From the NCBI GenBank assembly GCA_023382675.1, contig JAHDWN010000025.1, positions 37,341 to 101,340 of the forward strand: DNA of 64,000 nucleotides, written 5' to 3'. Below the pieces are notes generated by a model. The model worked only from the letters and a program-made list of their open reading frames with translations, was not told the DNA's origin and searched no databases. Each line of letters starts with the position of its first letter. Within the stretch, counting starts at the first letter, position 1. Origin of the DNA: Anaerolineae bacterium. GTDB taxonomy: Bacteria; Chloroflexota; Anaerolineae; Aggregatilineales; Phototrophicaceae. Made by a program: the position numbers and the translations under genes. Of this stretch, positions 49,838-58,967 are shown in pieces.

Positions 49838-50692
49838 TTATCTGCCTGTGAAATCGCGCAGATACAGGAAATCGTGGCCGAGCGTTCGGCGGCTGAGCTT
49901 GGCGACGTTAGGCATCGTCCGTTTGTAGTGATTCGATTTTACGCGCTGCCAGACACCTTCGACAAAAGCGTGCCCGAAGCCTTCCTCGACCGCTTCATCG
50001 ATGGTGTAGCGCTCATCGACAAGTAGATAGAGCAGTTGATCGACTTCGGCGTAGGTGTAACCCAGCTCGCCCTCGTCCGTTTGCCCAACCCACAAGTCCG
50101 CTGACGGCGGCTTATCGATAATGGCCTGGGGGACGTTGAGCGCAGCCGCCAACTCACGCACCTGCGTCTTATATAGATCGCCGATGGGCTGGAGGGCGAC
50201 GCCGCTGTCGCCATAAATGGTCGAATAGCCGAGCAGAATCTCGGTTTTGTTGCTGGTGCCCATCACCAGCCCGCTCCAGGCTGCCGACTGATCATAGAGG
50301 ATGGTCATCCGCAGACGCGCCATGATGTTGCCTTTGCGGACGTTGCTCATATCCGGGAAGCGCTCGATGAGCGGATTTGCCATGTCTGTGATCGGCACGG
50401 TGAGCGAGGCCAGCCCCAGCGCCTGAATGACGCTTTCGGCATCGCTCAGGCTGTTCTCCGCCGATGTTTCATAGGGCATACGCACCGCCAGGACGTTTTC
50501 CGCTCCCAAGGCCTCGGCGGCGAGATAGGCGGACAGCGCCGAATCGATGCCACCGGACAAGCCGATGACAGCGCGCTTCATACCTGCTTTGGCGATCTGG
50601 TCGGCAATGAAGCCAACGATCATGCGGCGTGCGAGATCGGTATTGATGCGCAAACGCGGCGTGATGTCAGTGCGGTTGATCTGTGTGCTCAT
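49838..50692 (-). CDS. nadE: NAD synthetase (ammonia-type), likely catalytic half of a glutamine-dependent enzyme
   Basis: The 284-residue NadE has the ATP pyrophosphatase loop GLSGGIDSALSAYLA, then VMGTSNKTEILLGYSTIYGD. DLYKTQVRELAAALNVPQAI and KPPSADLWVGQTDEGELGYTY follow. It ligates ammonia to deamido-NAD. Its start overlaps the stop of a nitrilase-type amidase gene by 4 bases. In single-chain NadE the amidase domain is fused at the N-terminus, so here the two parts are probably separate polypeptides that act together. The gene closes the lgt-amidase-nadE set. Confidence 0.96.
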   Translation of the reverse strand: MSTQINRTDITPRLRINTDLARRMIVGFIADQIAKAGMKRAVIGLSGGIDSALSAYLAAEALGAENVLAVRMPYETSAENSLSDAESVIQALGLASLTVPITDMANPLIERFPDMSNVRKGNIMARLRMTILYDQSAAWSGLVMGTSNKTEILLGYSTIYGDSGVALQPIGDLYKTQVRELAAALNVPQAIIDKPPSADLWVGQTDEGELGYTYAEVDQLLYLLVDERYTIDEAVEEGFGHAFVEGVWQRVKSNHYKRTMPNVAKLSRRTLGHDFLYLRDFTGR

Positions 50693-51546
50693 CGGCTGTC
50701 CCTCGCCAGGATGCGCGACAATTCGCGCTGCATCAGTTGTGGCTGTTCATCGCGCAGAAGTGGCAGACGGCTGCGTGTGCGGTGGATCTGATTCAGGTCG
50801 ATCTGCTGCACGAGCAGCGCTTCGTCGAAGTATGTGCCCTGCACGAGGAAGTCGCCATCCGGACTGACGACCGAGGAACCGCCCCAGAAATTCTTGCCAT
50901 CCTCATAGCCGACGCGATTGCAGTGGATGACATAGTTGGTGAAGAAGCTGCCGTAAGCCTGATTCACCAGTTCGACCCAGCGCGACCCGCTGAGGCGATC
51001 ACTGGCATCCAGCCCGCGCGACGGGCTGGCGCTGTGAAAGAGCAGCACATCCGCCCCGTCCATCCAGAGCAGATACGGCGTGGTGACGTGCCAGAAATCT
51101 TCGCAGATCGCCATGCCGAAGCGCCCGAAGCGGGTATCGAACGCGCGCGCCGCTTCGCCCTCATCGAAATACCGGCCTTCATCGAACATCGCGTAGGTGG
51201 GCAGGTAGATCTTGTGGTGGACATGCAGGCATTCGCCGCCGGACAAGTACGCCGCCGCAATGTAGAAGCGCTGTCGCCTATCTTCATGCACGAAGCCAAA
51301 CATGATGTCCAGCCGCTTGCTCTGTTCAAGGAGCGCGCCGAAAACGGGATCGTCAGGCGCGGCGCGAATGGCGAGTTCGGGCACCAGATCCTGCACCTGA
51401 TAGCCCGTCAGCGAGAGTTCCGGGAACACGAGCAGATCGACACCTCGATCGGCTGCTTGCTCGATGTAGTCGAGATGTTTCTCCAGGTTGGCAGGCACAT
51501 CGCCGAGTTTGGGGTAGATCTGCGCAAGTCCGATGTTGAGGCGCAT
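50689..51546 (-). CDS. Carbon-nitrogen hydrolase (nitrilase superfamily), predicted glutaminase partner of NadE
   Basis: The 285-residue protein shows the catalytic triad of the family: Glu in VFPELSLTGYQ, Lys in HVHHKIYLPTY and Cys in GMAICEDFWHV. I chose the ATG at 51546 because it starts MRLNIGLAQIYP, as in the amidase domain of glutamine-dependent NAD synthetases. AAAGG lies 8 bases before it. The gene overlaps nadE, which suggests that it supplies ammonia from glutamine. Another amide substrate is possible. Confidence 0.87.
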   Translation of the reverse strand: MRLNIGLAQIYPKLGDVPANLEKHLDYIEQAADRGVDLLVFPELSLTGYQVQDLVPELAIRAAPDDPVFGALLEQSKRLDIMFGFVHEDRRQRFYIAAAYLSGGECLHVHHKIYLPTYAMFDEGRYFDEGEAARAFDTRFGRFGMAICEDFWHVTTPYLLWMDGADVLLFHSASPSRGLDASDRLSGSRWVELVNQAYGSFFTNYVIHCNRVGYEDGKNFWGGSSVVSPDGDFLVQGTYFDEALLVQQIDLNQIHRTRSRLPLLRDEQPQLMQRELSRILARDSR

Positions 51547-51622
51547 GACGAAGCCTTTGCTGGTCAGCCGTATAGCACAAACGCGATCATACCGAAAACC
51601 GGTTTGCGATGACAGTACCCTG

Positions 51623-52390
51623 CTAGACCGTTTTTGTCTCAGGGCGGGCACGCAGCAGGCAAACGGCGCTGAAGCCGAACACGATCAGGTCGAGTACCTG
51701 ATCGACCCGCAGACCCAATATGATGAGTGTATTGTTTGCACGCGCGAAACCAATCAAGAACATGCCCAGGCTGACCAGCGCCAACAGCAGCCAGAAGCGG
51801 CCGCTGCGATTCTGCGCCCGCCAGGCGACCAGCAAAACGAGCACTGCCCAGGCCATGCCAAACACAGGGGTATTCAGACGCGGCGCAAAGACGCCATACG
51901 TGTCAGGCAGCTCGGCAGCGATCAGGGATGGATAGTCGGCCAGGGTTGCCACCTCATAGCCATAGCCGCAGCCCGCAGACCAGCAGCCGAACCATGCCGC
52001 CAGCATCAACACAGGGATGCCGAATGCCAGTGCGTCTAGAAGTCTGGCAAACTGCTTATGTGCGCTGGGATGCAGCCGCACCCGCCATCCGATCCCCAGG
52101 CCGACGAGCGCGCCCAGCACAGCGCCGTGCCAGCCAAGACCGCCTGCGCTGAGGAGCAGGATTTCATTCAGGTTATCCGCGAAGTAAGCCCAATTGAGCA
52201 GCACATGCTCGACACGCGCCAGCGCCAGCGCCAATGCCAGCGCCAGCAGCAAGACATCGACTGTGCGTGCTCGCTCGCTGCGTTCAAGCTTGCACATATA
52301 CAGAAGGGTGATGATCAGCACGCCAGCCGCGACTGCGAGGGTATATGTTCGGATGCTGCCGATGCCTATGTCAATGATTACGGGTGGCAT
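51623..52390 (-). CDS. lgt: Prolipoprotein diacylglyceryl transferase-like protein
   Basis: The 255-residue protein has about seven hydrophobic segments and a recognisable Lgt core: GGLGWHGAVLGALVG, with the His of the signature GGLSFHGG, and AAWFGCWSAGCGYG. This latter region is divergent compared with the usual GRIGNFxNxE. Lgt attaches diacylglycerol to the lipobox cysteine of prolipoproteins in the membrane. The window encodes at least one lipoprotein that would need it. It lies upstream of the amidase-nadE pair on the same strand. Identity is likely, and the divergence leaves some doubt. Confidence 0.78.
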   Translation of the reverse strand: MPPVIIDIGIGSIRTYTLAVAAGVLIITLLYMCKLERSERARTVDVLLLALALALALARVEHVLLNWAYFADNLNEILLLSAGGLGWHGAVLGALVGLGIGWRVRLHPSAHKQFARLLDALAFGIPVLMLAAWFGCWSAGCGYGYEVATLADYPSLIAAELPDTYGVFAPRLNTPVFGMAWAVLVLLVAWRAQNRSGRFWLLLALVSLGMFLIGFARANNTLIILGLRVDQVLDLIVFGFSAVCLLRARPETKTV

Positions 52391-52554
52391 TCAGTTCCTT
52401 GATCTGGATCATGGAAGGGATTAATTCTATAGACGACCAGCTTCACCCCCTAAAAATGGGGAGGTTGAACCCGGTCTTATCATACGCTCACAACCTGAGG
52501 ATATAATCTGCGTATTGATTCTCGTACACATCGTCACCTAGGGGAGCAAATTCA

Positions 52555-53643
52555 ATGGGCATTGCCGGAATCTTTAGCATCTTGGCCCTGATAGCATTCG
52601 TACTGTTTCTAGCAGGGATTGGCGGCGCAGTCGTCGCTGCATCTCAGGGGCGCTCAGCGCGCAGCGGCGTGCTTCTGGCGGTCGTCGGGCTTGTGGCGGG
52701 TATCTTGTTCAGCGTCGTTGGCCAGGGCATTCTGATCGTCCAGCCGCAGGAAGTGGCGGTCGTCTTCAATACGCTGTCCGGTAGCCTGGACGAACCGCGT
52801 CGTTCCGGAACGCACATCGTCATCCCGGTCATCCAGCAGGCGACCATCTACCCGATCTCGCAGCAAGAATACACCATGGCTGGTATCACGGAAGAGGCTG
52901 CGCGCCAGGGAGACGATTCAGTGCGTGCACGGACGATCGACGGGCAGGAAATCCGCATAGACGTTTCGGTGATTTTCGGCATCGATCCTGACAAGGCGAA
53001 CACGATACACGAGCGCTGGCAGACTCGATACACTGACAATTTCATCCGCCCGACCGCACGTGGTATCGCCCGGGATGTCGTATCCGGTTTCCGCGCGGCG
53101 GCCATCTATGGCCTGGAGCGCGGGGCGATGGAAGCGGAAATCACAGCGCAGTTGGCGGAGCGCATGTCAGAGGAAGGCATGATCCTGACTGACTTGCTCG
53201 TGCGCGACATCACGTTTACGGAGGAATTCGCGCAGTCGATCGAGCGTGCGCAGATTGCCGAGCAGCGCGCCGCGGAATCACGCTTCCAGGTCGAACAGCG
53301 TGTTGCAGAAGCCGACCAGGCACGCGCGGTCGCCCAGGGTGAACGTGACGCCGAAATCGCGCGGGCGGAAGGTGAAGCCCAGGCGATCATCCTGCGTGCG
53401 CAGGCCGAAGCTGAAGGCCTGCGGCTGGTGAGCGAACAGATTGCGGAGAATCCCGAACTCATCCAGTACGAATATGTGCGCCGTCTGGCTGATAACATCA
53501 ACATCGCTCTCGTGCCGTCAAGCGGCCCATTCCTGTTCGATTTCAACAGCCTGACGCAGGCAGCACAATCGACATCTTCGACGCCGACGCCAGATACCAG
53601 TACTGCGCCGGTGATTGAACCCACGCCGACACCAGGGTCATAA
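52555..53643 (+). CDS. SPFH-domain (prohibitin-like) membrane protein
   Basis: The 362-residue protein has two hydrophobic segments at its N-terminus (about 3-32 and 37-60). The SPFH domain follows (about 60-235, GILIVQPQEVAVVFNTLSG, SGTHIVIPVIQQ), then a charged coiled coil (about 225-290) and a Thr/Pro tail. Prohibitin-like proteins organise membrane domains or protect membrane proteases. The coiled-coil region contains ERAQIAEQRAAESRFQVEQ and AEIARAEGEAQAIILRAQ, as in the family. The ATG follows GGGGAGC, and a terminator closes the gene. Confidence 0.9.
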   Translation: MGIAGIFSILALIAFVLFLAGIGGAVVAASQGRSARSGVLLAVVGLVAGILFSVVGQGILIVQPQEVAVVFNTLSGSLDEPRRSGTHIVIPVIQQATIYPISQQEYTMAGITEEAARQGDDSVRARTIDGQEIRIDVSVIFGIDPDKANTIHERWQTRYTDNFIRPTARGIARDVVSGFRAAAIYGLERGAMEAEITAQLAERMSEEGMILTDLLVRDITFTEEFAQSIERAQIAEQRAAESRFQVEQRVAEADQARAVAQGERDAEIARAEGEAQAIILRAQAEAEGLRLVSEQIAENPELIQYEYVRRLADNINIALVPSSGPFLFDFNSLTQAAQSTSSTPTPDTSTAPVIEPTPTPGS

Positions 53644-53664
53644 ATCCGACGTGCACCCATAAAC

Positions 53665-53698
53665 AACAGGGCATTCACGTGTGTGGATGCCCTGTTTT
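53665..53698. terminator. Terminator between the SPFH gene and miaB
   Basis: AACAGGGCAT (53665-53674) and ATGCCCTGTT (53687-53696) form a 10-base-pair stem, followed by TT. It serves the SPFH gene, and possibly the convergent miaB gene in the other direction. Confidence 0.78.
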
Positions 53699-53737
53699 GA
53701 TTCGAGTCTTCGGTTGTGGTGTTCGCTGGTCAATCAC

Positions 53738-55123
53738 TCAGTTGGCAAAGACCACTAGCGGTTCATCCGTGAGCGATGATGTGGTTTTTCCGGGCAGCCG
53801 TCCCTGCATACTCCACGGGCCGGTCCAGGTGATCTCGACGTCGGCCAGTTTGCCCATCCAGTTCGCGTCATCCTCAAAGAAGACGAGCTTGTTTTGCGGC
53901 GTGCGGCCACGCCACTTGCCTTTGTGCTGTTCCTCGACCAACACCTGGACGGTCCGGCCCAGGTAACGGCTGTTGATGTCGGCCACGACGCGCGCCTGAA
54001 GCTGCTCCAGCAGCGCGAGGCGTTGTTTCTTGTCTTCTTCCGGCACGTCGTCGTCCATGCGCCGTTCGCTGACCGTATTCGGACGTGGACTGTAGCGGGC
54101 AAGATGCGCCTTGTCGAGCTTGAGTTCTTCCAGGATGGCATATGTGCGCATGAACTGTTCGTGGGTTTCGCCTGGGAAGCCGACGATGATGTCCGTATGG
54201 ATGGCTACTTCGGGGATGCGCGCGCGGATGCGCTCGATCAGGCGGCGATACTGCCCGGTTGTGTAACCGCGCTTCATATTGTCCAGCACGGTGTCGTCGC
54301 CCGCCTGGATCGGGACTTCGATGTGCGGCATGACGCGGGGCAGTTCCGCGACGGTATCGAGCAGTTTGTCGGTCATCCAGTTCGGATGGCTGGTCAAGAA
54401 GCGGATACGTTCGACACCCGTCTCTTCCGCGATGTCGTGGACGATCCGCAGCAGATCAGCCAGATCCGGGCCATCGGCGATGTCTTTGCCGTAGCGGTCA
54501 ACGATCTGGCCGAGCAGTGTGACTTCTTTCACACCCTGGCGCGCCAGGCTGCGCACGTGCGCGACGATTTCGCCCACGCTGCGGCTGCGTTCCACACCAC
54601 GCCTGAACGGGATGATGCAAAAAGTGCAGGCATGTGAACAGCCGTACACGATAGGGACGTGCGCGCTGACAAGGTTCTGTTGCTCGTAGAGCGGCAGAAT
54701 CAGTTCGCCGTCTTGCATCCGGTCACGCTGCTCACGCATGGCATTGTCCAGCGCCAGAACTTCGTTTTCGCTCATCCTGCTCGTCAGGAAGTCGATCATC
54801 GGCTTCGGTTCGCTGGGTGCCATGAAAACATCGATATAGGGCAGACGTTTACGCAGCTGCACCGGATCACGCACACCGACGAGGCAGCCCATCACGCCAA
54901 TGATCTTGTCTGGCTGCTCACGCTTGATCGCGTTGAGCAGTTCAAGGCGGCCAAACGCTTTGTCCTCCGCGCTCTGGCGCACGACGCACGTATTGACGAC
55001 GTAGATATCTGCCTGTTCCGGGTCTTCCGCCGCATGATAGCCCAACTTCTCCATTTCGGAGGCGAGAAGCTGAGAGTCTGCCGTGTTCATTTGGCAGCCG
55101 AGTGTCCAGATGTGATATTGCAT
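53738..55123 (-). CDS. miaB: tRNA-2-methylthio-N6-dimethylallyladenosine synthase MiaB
   Basis: The 461-residue radical-SAM methylthiotransferase adds the methylthio group at position 37 of tRNA. The N-terminal cluster domain starts QYHIWTLGCQMNTADSQLLA. The radical-SAM site is CSHACTFCIIPFRRG, and a TRAM domain ends the protein (RTVQVLVEEQHKGKWRGR and following). I chose the ATG at 55123, since homology starts there. The frame upstream adds unrelated residues. No good ribosome site is visible at either start. Confidence 0.93.
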   Translation of the reverse strand: MQYHIWTLGCQMNTADSQLLASEMEKLGYHAAEDPEQADIYVVNTCVVRQSAEDKAFGRLELLNAIKREQPDKIIGVMGCLVGVRDPVQLRKRLPYIDVFMAPSEPKPMIDFLTSRMSENEVLALDNAMREQRDRMQDGELILPLYEQQNLVSAHVPIVYGCSHACTFCIIPFRRGVERSRSVGEIVAHVRSLARQGVKEVTLLGQIVDRYGKDIADGPDLADLLRIVHDIAEETGVERIRFLTSHPNWMTDKLLDTVAELPRVMPHIEVPIQAGDDTVLDNMKRGYTTGQYRRLIERIRARIPEVAIHTDIIVGFPGETHEQFMRTYAILEELKLDKAHLARYSPRPNTVSERRMDDDVPEEDKKQRLALLEQLQARVVADINSRYLGRTVQVLVEEQHKGKWRGRTPQNKLVFFEDDANWMGKLADVEITWTGPWSMQGRLPGKTTSSLTDEPLVVFAN

Positions 55124-55286
55124 GGCGTTGAATTTGCAGTTTATGACGATCCGAATGAGCATAATTGTAATGGCTGCGTCTGGTGAGGTCAATCCGAGGC
55201 GAAGTATGGGGCTTGGCGACAGGATTGTCGGGGTTGTATCATCGGCGCTGCGGCTTGATTTTCAAACATGATTGCAGGTCAACTGT

Positions 55287-56219
55287 ATGCAGCATTACTA
55301 TGAATTATCCGATGCCTATCTTGATCGACCTTCTGTGGTGACAATTGGGGTGTTCGATGGCGTCCACCGAGGGCATCAATATTTGATCCGCAGGTTGGTG
55401 GCCGAAGCGCGCGCGCAGGATAAGCTGGCCGTTGCGCTGACGTTTTTCCCGCACCCCGACGTTGTCCTGCGCAATCTGAAAGGGCGCTACTATCTGACCA
55501 CGCCGGAAGAACGCGCGCGGTTGCTTGGCGAACTGGGGATAGATTACGTCGTCACGCAGACGTTCGATGATGCATTTCGCCATATTCGCGCGGCACATTA
55601 TGTCGAGATGTTGCAGCGTCACTTGCGGCTTTCTGCGCTGTGGGTTGGCGCAGACTTTGCGCTGGGTTACCAGCGCGAGGGCAACGTTGCCTTTCTCAGG
55701 CAGCAGGGCAAGCAGCGCGACTTTGAAGTCGATGTGATCGATTTGATCGTGGGTGATCATGACGATGTGGCGATTAGCAGCACAGGGATTCGCAATGCTT
55801 TGCTCGAAGGGGACATTGAACGCGCCAAGCATTGGCTTGGACGGCCTTATTGTCTTGAAGGTGAGGTTGTGCATGGGGAGAAACGTGGCCGTCAGATCGG
55901 CTTTCCAACCGCCAATATCGACGTTTGGGCTGAGTCGGTCATTCCGGCCAACGGTGTTTACGCCGGATGGGCACATGTAGACGGCGCACGCCACATGGCA
56001 GTCACCAATATCGGCGTGCGCCCGACCTTCAACGGCAGCGATGTCACTGTCGAAGCACACCTGCTTGATTTCAACCGCGATATCTACGGTCGAAAATTGA
56101 TGCTGACCTTCGAAAAACGCCTGCGTGCCGAAAAGAAATTCAATGGTATTCAAGAGCTGATTGCACAAATTCACGCCGATGTCGAACATGGGCGCGCATA
56201 CTTGAGCACACAGGAATAA
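55287..56219 (+). CDS. ribF: Bifunctional riboflavin kinase / FAD synthetase
   Basis: The 310-residue protein has the N-terminal FAD synthetase part (VTIGVFDGVHRGHQYLIRRL, TFFPHPDVVLRN, and ISSTGIRNALLEGDIE). The C-terminal riboflavin kinase part follows (GRQIGFPTANIDV, IGVRPTFNGSDVTVEAHLL). Both halves look complete. It makes FMN and FAD in the cytoplasm. I chose the ATG at 55287, where homology starts. The M23 gene begins 3 bases after its stop. Confidence 0.95.
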   Translation: MQHYYELSDAYLDRPSVVTIGVFDGVHRGHQYLIRRLVAEARAQDKLAVALTFFPHPDVVLRNLKGRYYLTTPEERARLLGELGIDYVVTQTFDDAFRHIRAAHYVEMLQRHLRLSALWVGADFALGYQREGNVAFLRQQGKQRDFEVDVIDLIVGDHDDVAISSTGIRNALLEGDIERAKHWLGRPYCLEGEVVHGEKRGRQIGFPTANIDVWAESVIPANGVYAGWAHVDGARHMAVTNIGVRPTFNGSDVTVEAHLLDFNRDIYGRKLMLTFEKRLRAEKKFNGIQELIAQIHADVEHGRAYLSTQE

Positions 56220-56222
56220 CAT

Positions 56223-57761
56223 ATGCGGACATGGTGGCTCGTGTGTGTGCTGCTGGCGCTCCCGTGGCTAACGCCGCAGTACGTCATGGCTCAGCCTCAA
56301 TGTGGCTTTGTCGACTCTGTCGGCTTCCCGGTCGATGTGGACACCTTCCAGTTGATGCAGGATTTCGCCGTGCCGAGCTACCGACATCGGGGTTGGTATC
56401 ACACAGCAGAAGATTGGTTTGGCGGACGCGGCACGAGCTATGGGCAGCCGGTGCGCGCTATTGCCGCCGGACGGGTGACTCTGTCCTCGCCGATTGTCTG
56501 GGGGCGCGATGGCGGCGTTGTCATTCTGGAGCATACCTTTCCCGACGGCAGCATCTATTACAGCCAGTACGGTCATCTGATTGAAAGCGACGCTGTTCGG
56601 TTTCCTCAGCCCTATACCTGCGTTGCTGCGGGCGATATCCTCGGCCTGGTAGGTGAGGCGCGGCCTGCTCCGCATCTCCATTTCGAAATCCGCGTGCGCA
56701 ATGCCGATCTGCCCGGCCCCGGGTATACGGAGCGCGATCCGATTGAAGAGGGCTACCGCCGCCCCAGCCAGATGATCCGCAACTGGCAAATCTGGCTCAG
56801 CCCGGCGCATCGTTGGCATCTGGGGCTGCTTGATGAGACAGGGCCTGCGACGCCGCCTATTTCGCTGGGCGATGAGAGCCTGATCTTTCTGGACACGGAT
56901 CGCGTGTCGCGGCTGACGCCTGATGGGCGTGTGTTATGGCGCGTCAATCTTGAGCAGACGGCGGTAGCGCTCCTGGACACAGCCAACTCAGTCACCATCG
57001 TCTATGACAACGGTCACATGCAGCAGGTGGATTATGATGGCGCTGTGCAGCAAAGCTGGGATATAGGCAGTTCGTTTTCAGGCGCACCCATCACCCCCAA
57101 TAATCTCTATGTGCTGCCGACGGCTGATGGCGCGCTCGTCGCCCTGTCGCCGAATGCTCATGAAATCTTGTGGCGCGTTCCTGATATTCCGGCGATCACC
57201 AATTGGGCGTTCGAGGGTGGCCTGCTGGCGCTGATGACCACCACGCGCGAATTGATCGTGCTCGATCTCAATGGGGCAATCCTTCAGCGTGATCGTCTCG
57301 ATGGCTCCGGTGCGGTAGCGGTCATTCCGTCGGGCGGCTTACTGGCCTATGCCAATGGCGGCCTGTGGCAAATTCAGACGGCGCGATTGGAGAATTCAAC
57401 ATCTGCGACGCAAGGCGGCGCAGCCTTTGTGGCCGAGGATGGGCGTGTTTTTGTTTTCGATAACGAGGTGCTCAGCGCGTTCGACAATGCTCGTCAGGTG
57501 GTCTGGCAGGTGCTCTTGCCGGGCGTGACGGGGACGACGACACTTTCACTGTATGGTGACGTGCTGCTGCTTATCACTACTCAGGGCAATATTGCCGCAG
57601 TCCGGGTGTCTGATGGTGGCCTCTGCGGCATCCTGCATATATATGGCGACGAGCGTACACGAACATGGCACCGGCTGGGTGGCGATGGCGTGCTGCGTAT
57701 TGCCATCGCCGGGCAAATTGTCGGCCTTGATTGGTCAACCCTGCTTGGGGTGTGCGACTGA
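56223..57761 (+). CDS. M23-type peptidase with C-terminal beta-propeller-like domain, secreted
   Basis: A signal peptide (WWLVCVLLALPWLTP, ending at about VMA) leads to a LytM/M23 domain (about 60-185). It contains HxxxD-like GWYHTAEDWFGGRG, ITAGRVT-like AAGRVTLSSPIVWG and the catalytic HLHFEIR. The rest (about 205-512) is beta-strand-rich with PQQ-propeller-like units (LTPDGRVLWRVNL, WDIGSSFSGAPITPN). The enzyme may cleave peptidoglycan cross-bridges outside the cell, with the propeller as a binding module. The 512-residue gene directly follows ribF. Confidence 0.85.
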   Translation: MRTWWLVCVLLALPWLTPQYVMAQPQCGFVDSVGFPVDVDTFQLMQDFAVPSYRHRGWYHTAEDWFGGRGTSYGQPVRAIAAGRVTLSSPIVWGRDGGVVILEHTFPDGSIYYSQYGHLIESDAVRFPQPYTCVAAGDILGLVGEARPAPHLHFEIRVRNADLPGPGYTERDPIEEGYRRPSQMIRNWQIWLSPAHRWHLGLLDETGPATPPISLGDESLIFLDTDRVSRLTPDGRVLWRVNLEQTAVALLDTANSVTIVYDNGHMQQVDYDGAVQQSWDIGSSFSGAPITPNNLYVLPTADGALVALSPNAHEILWRVPDIPAITNWAFEGGLLALMTTTRELIVLDLNGAILQRDRLDGSGAVAVIPSGGLLAYANGGLWQIQTARLENSTSATQGGAAFVAEDGRVFVFDNEVLSAFDNARQVVWQVLLPGVTGTTTLSLYGDVLLLITTQGNIAAVRVSDGGLCGILHIYGDERTRTWHRLGGDGVLRIAIAGQIVGLDWSTLLGVCD

Positions 57762-57774
57762 GGCAGCCGATGGG

Positions 57775-58221
57775 CTACTCGTCTTCGCTGGCAACGGGCG
57801 CTTCGAAATTCCTCAATTCGTGATGATGTGAGTCAAGCTCGCGTTCCAAATGGCGTACCTGGCGCTGATGCTGAAACGGGAGCAGTGTCGCCGGCAGATG
57901 CGCATATACGACGGCAGCATTCAAGGCATCGGCGGCCTGAACAATGCCTTCGGCCAGATCACGATATTCAAACACGCGCGCGTCAATCTCGACGCCATGT
58001 TCCTCTGCAATCGCTCGATATTGGCGCAGCTCATCATACTCGGCCTGTGTAAATGCATAGTTATCCGGATCAAGTCCTGCCAGCGTACATTGACTTTCCG
58101 AGAGGAGCAGTGCCACGACCACTTTACCGCCGATCTGTTTGGCTTCTGGACAGGCCGCCTTGAGTGCCTCCGCTGTCCAGCGAAGATCGTCCATTTCCAC
58201 CATCACAATTGGCGCAGTCAT
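57775..58221 (-). CDS. Small UspA-like hypothetical protein
   Basis: A 148-residue soluble protein begins TAPIVMVEMDDLRWTAEALK. It contains ARVFEYRDLAEGIVQAADAL followed by AAVVYAHLPATLLPFQHQRQ. The order of strands and helices resembles the universal stress protein family, but the ATP-binding GxGxxG motif is not obvious. I chose the ATG at 58221, with GGGAGAG 6 bases before it. The upstream extension has basic non-homologous residues. The function is unknown. Confidence 0.6.
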   Translation of the reverse strand: MTAPIVMVEMDDLRWTAEALKAACPEAKQIGGKVVVALLLSESQCTLAGLDPDNYAFTQAEYDELRQYRAIAEEHGVEIDARVFEYRDLAEGIVQAADALNAAVVYAHLPATLLPFQHQRQVRHLERELDSHHHELRNFEAPVASEDE

Positions 58222-58481
58222 AAGATTCTCTCCCCAATTTCTCGTTCGAAAGAATCGCCTTTTAGATGATAAGTATAACTTCATATGTTTCTTGTTGCAT
58301 GTGGCCTTAAGGTTGTGTGTATCACCCGAAAGTAATTACAAACGTTATGCAGCCAAGAAGTGTTTTTTTCAGTTGGTTGGGGAGAGATCAAACTAGCGGT
58401 GTTTGGAGAAGCGCACTAGAAACGCAAGAGGCAAGCCAGTCGCTTGCCTCTTTGCACTTCTGTAAGATACGAATCGCCGCT
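58222..58481. other. Intergenic region of about 260 bases, no gene
   Basis: Only one structure is visible, a perfect 11-base-pair stem (58426-58436 and 58442-58452) that may end the CBM48 gene. The rest has no recognisable promoter or repeat. Confidence 0.6.
58426..58452 (-). terminator. Hairpin downstream of the CBM48 gene
   Basis: AAGAGGCAAGC and GCTTGCCTCTT pair over 11 bases around a 5-base loop. On the minus strand only a short T run follows, so it is a weak intrinsic terminator. Confidence 0.6.
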
Positions 58482-58787
58482 TCAGACAACGACGACCGAG
58501 TTATCGCCACTAAAGGGGTTAGGCACGTAGCGGTCTGCCTGCCAATCGTTGTGCCACTCGCTCCCGTTCACCAGGTAGCGAAACTGGTACTCACTGCCTT
58601 TCGACAGTTCGAGCGTGACCGTGAAGCTGCCATCTTTCTGACGCTTCATCGGAGTGGTTTTCTCATCCCATTTATTGAAATCGCCCACGAGATACACGGT
58701 CTCGCCCTGGACAGCCGCTGGCAAGGAGAATGTCACCTTGCACGTGTCCTTGGTCTTGAAATACTGCTTCTTCAGCATTGTACTCAA
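58482..58787 (-). CDS. CBM48 / isoamylase N-terminal-like glycogen-binding protein
   Basis: The 101-residue protein is a single carbohydrate-binding module of the isoamylase/AMPK type. It contains VTFSLPAAVQGETVYLVGDF, then NKWDEKTTPMKRQKDGSFTV and QFRYLVNGSEWHNDWQADRY. Aromatic residues for glucan binding are present. The start is probably a TTG at 58787, since GGAGG lies only 5 bases before it. The ATG three codons later would be 14 bases away. It lies divergent to glycogen phosphorylase, which suggests a shared role in glycogen handling. Confidence 0.85.
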   Translation of the reverse strand: MSTMLKKQYFKTKDTCKVTFSLPAAVQGETVYLVGDFNKWDEKTTPMKRQKDGSFTVTLELSKGSEYQFRYLVNGSEWHNDWQADRYVPNPFSGDNSVVVV

Positions 58788-58967
58788 TTTATCCTCCAGG
58801 AGTACTTATGCCATTTGCCAGCCGATTCTATCACAATCTAATGTGATAGCTATACAAAATTCTCTTGTGCTATCCAGGATATTACCATCAAAGTTCAAAT
58901 TTTCTGTCGCTGCCTGTCACGTCTTCTGCTATGATCCGTTCGTACTGCGTTGACTTCAGGAGTCTCT

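Noticed and set aside
58222..58481. Small non-coding RNA in the gap before the CBM48 gene
   Set aside because: Only one hairpin is present, with no promoter-terminator pair or conserved fold that I can support.
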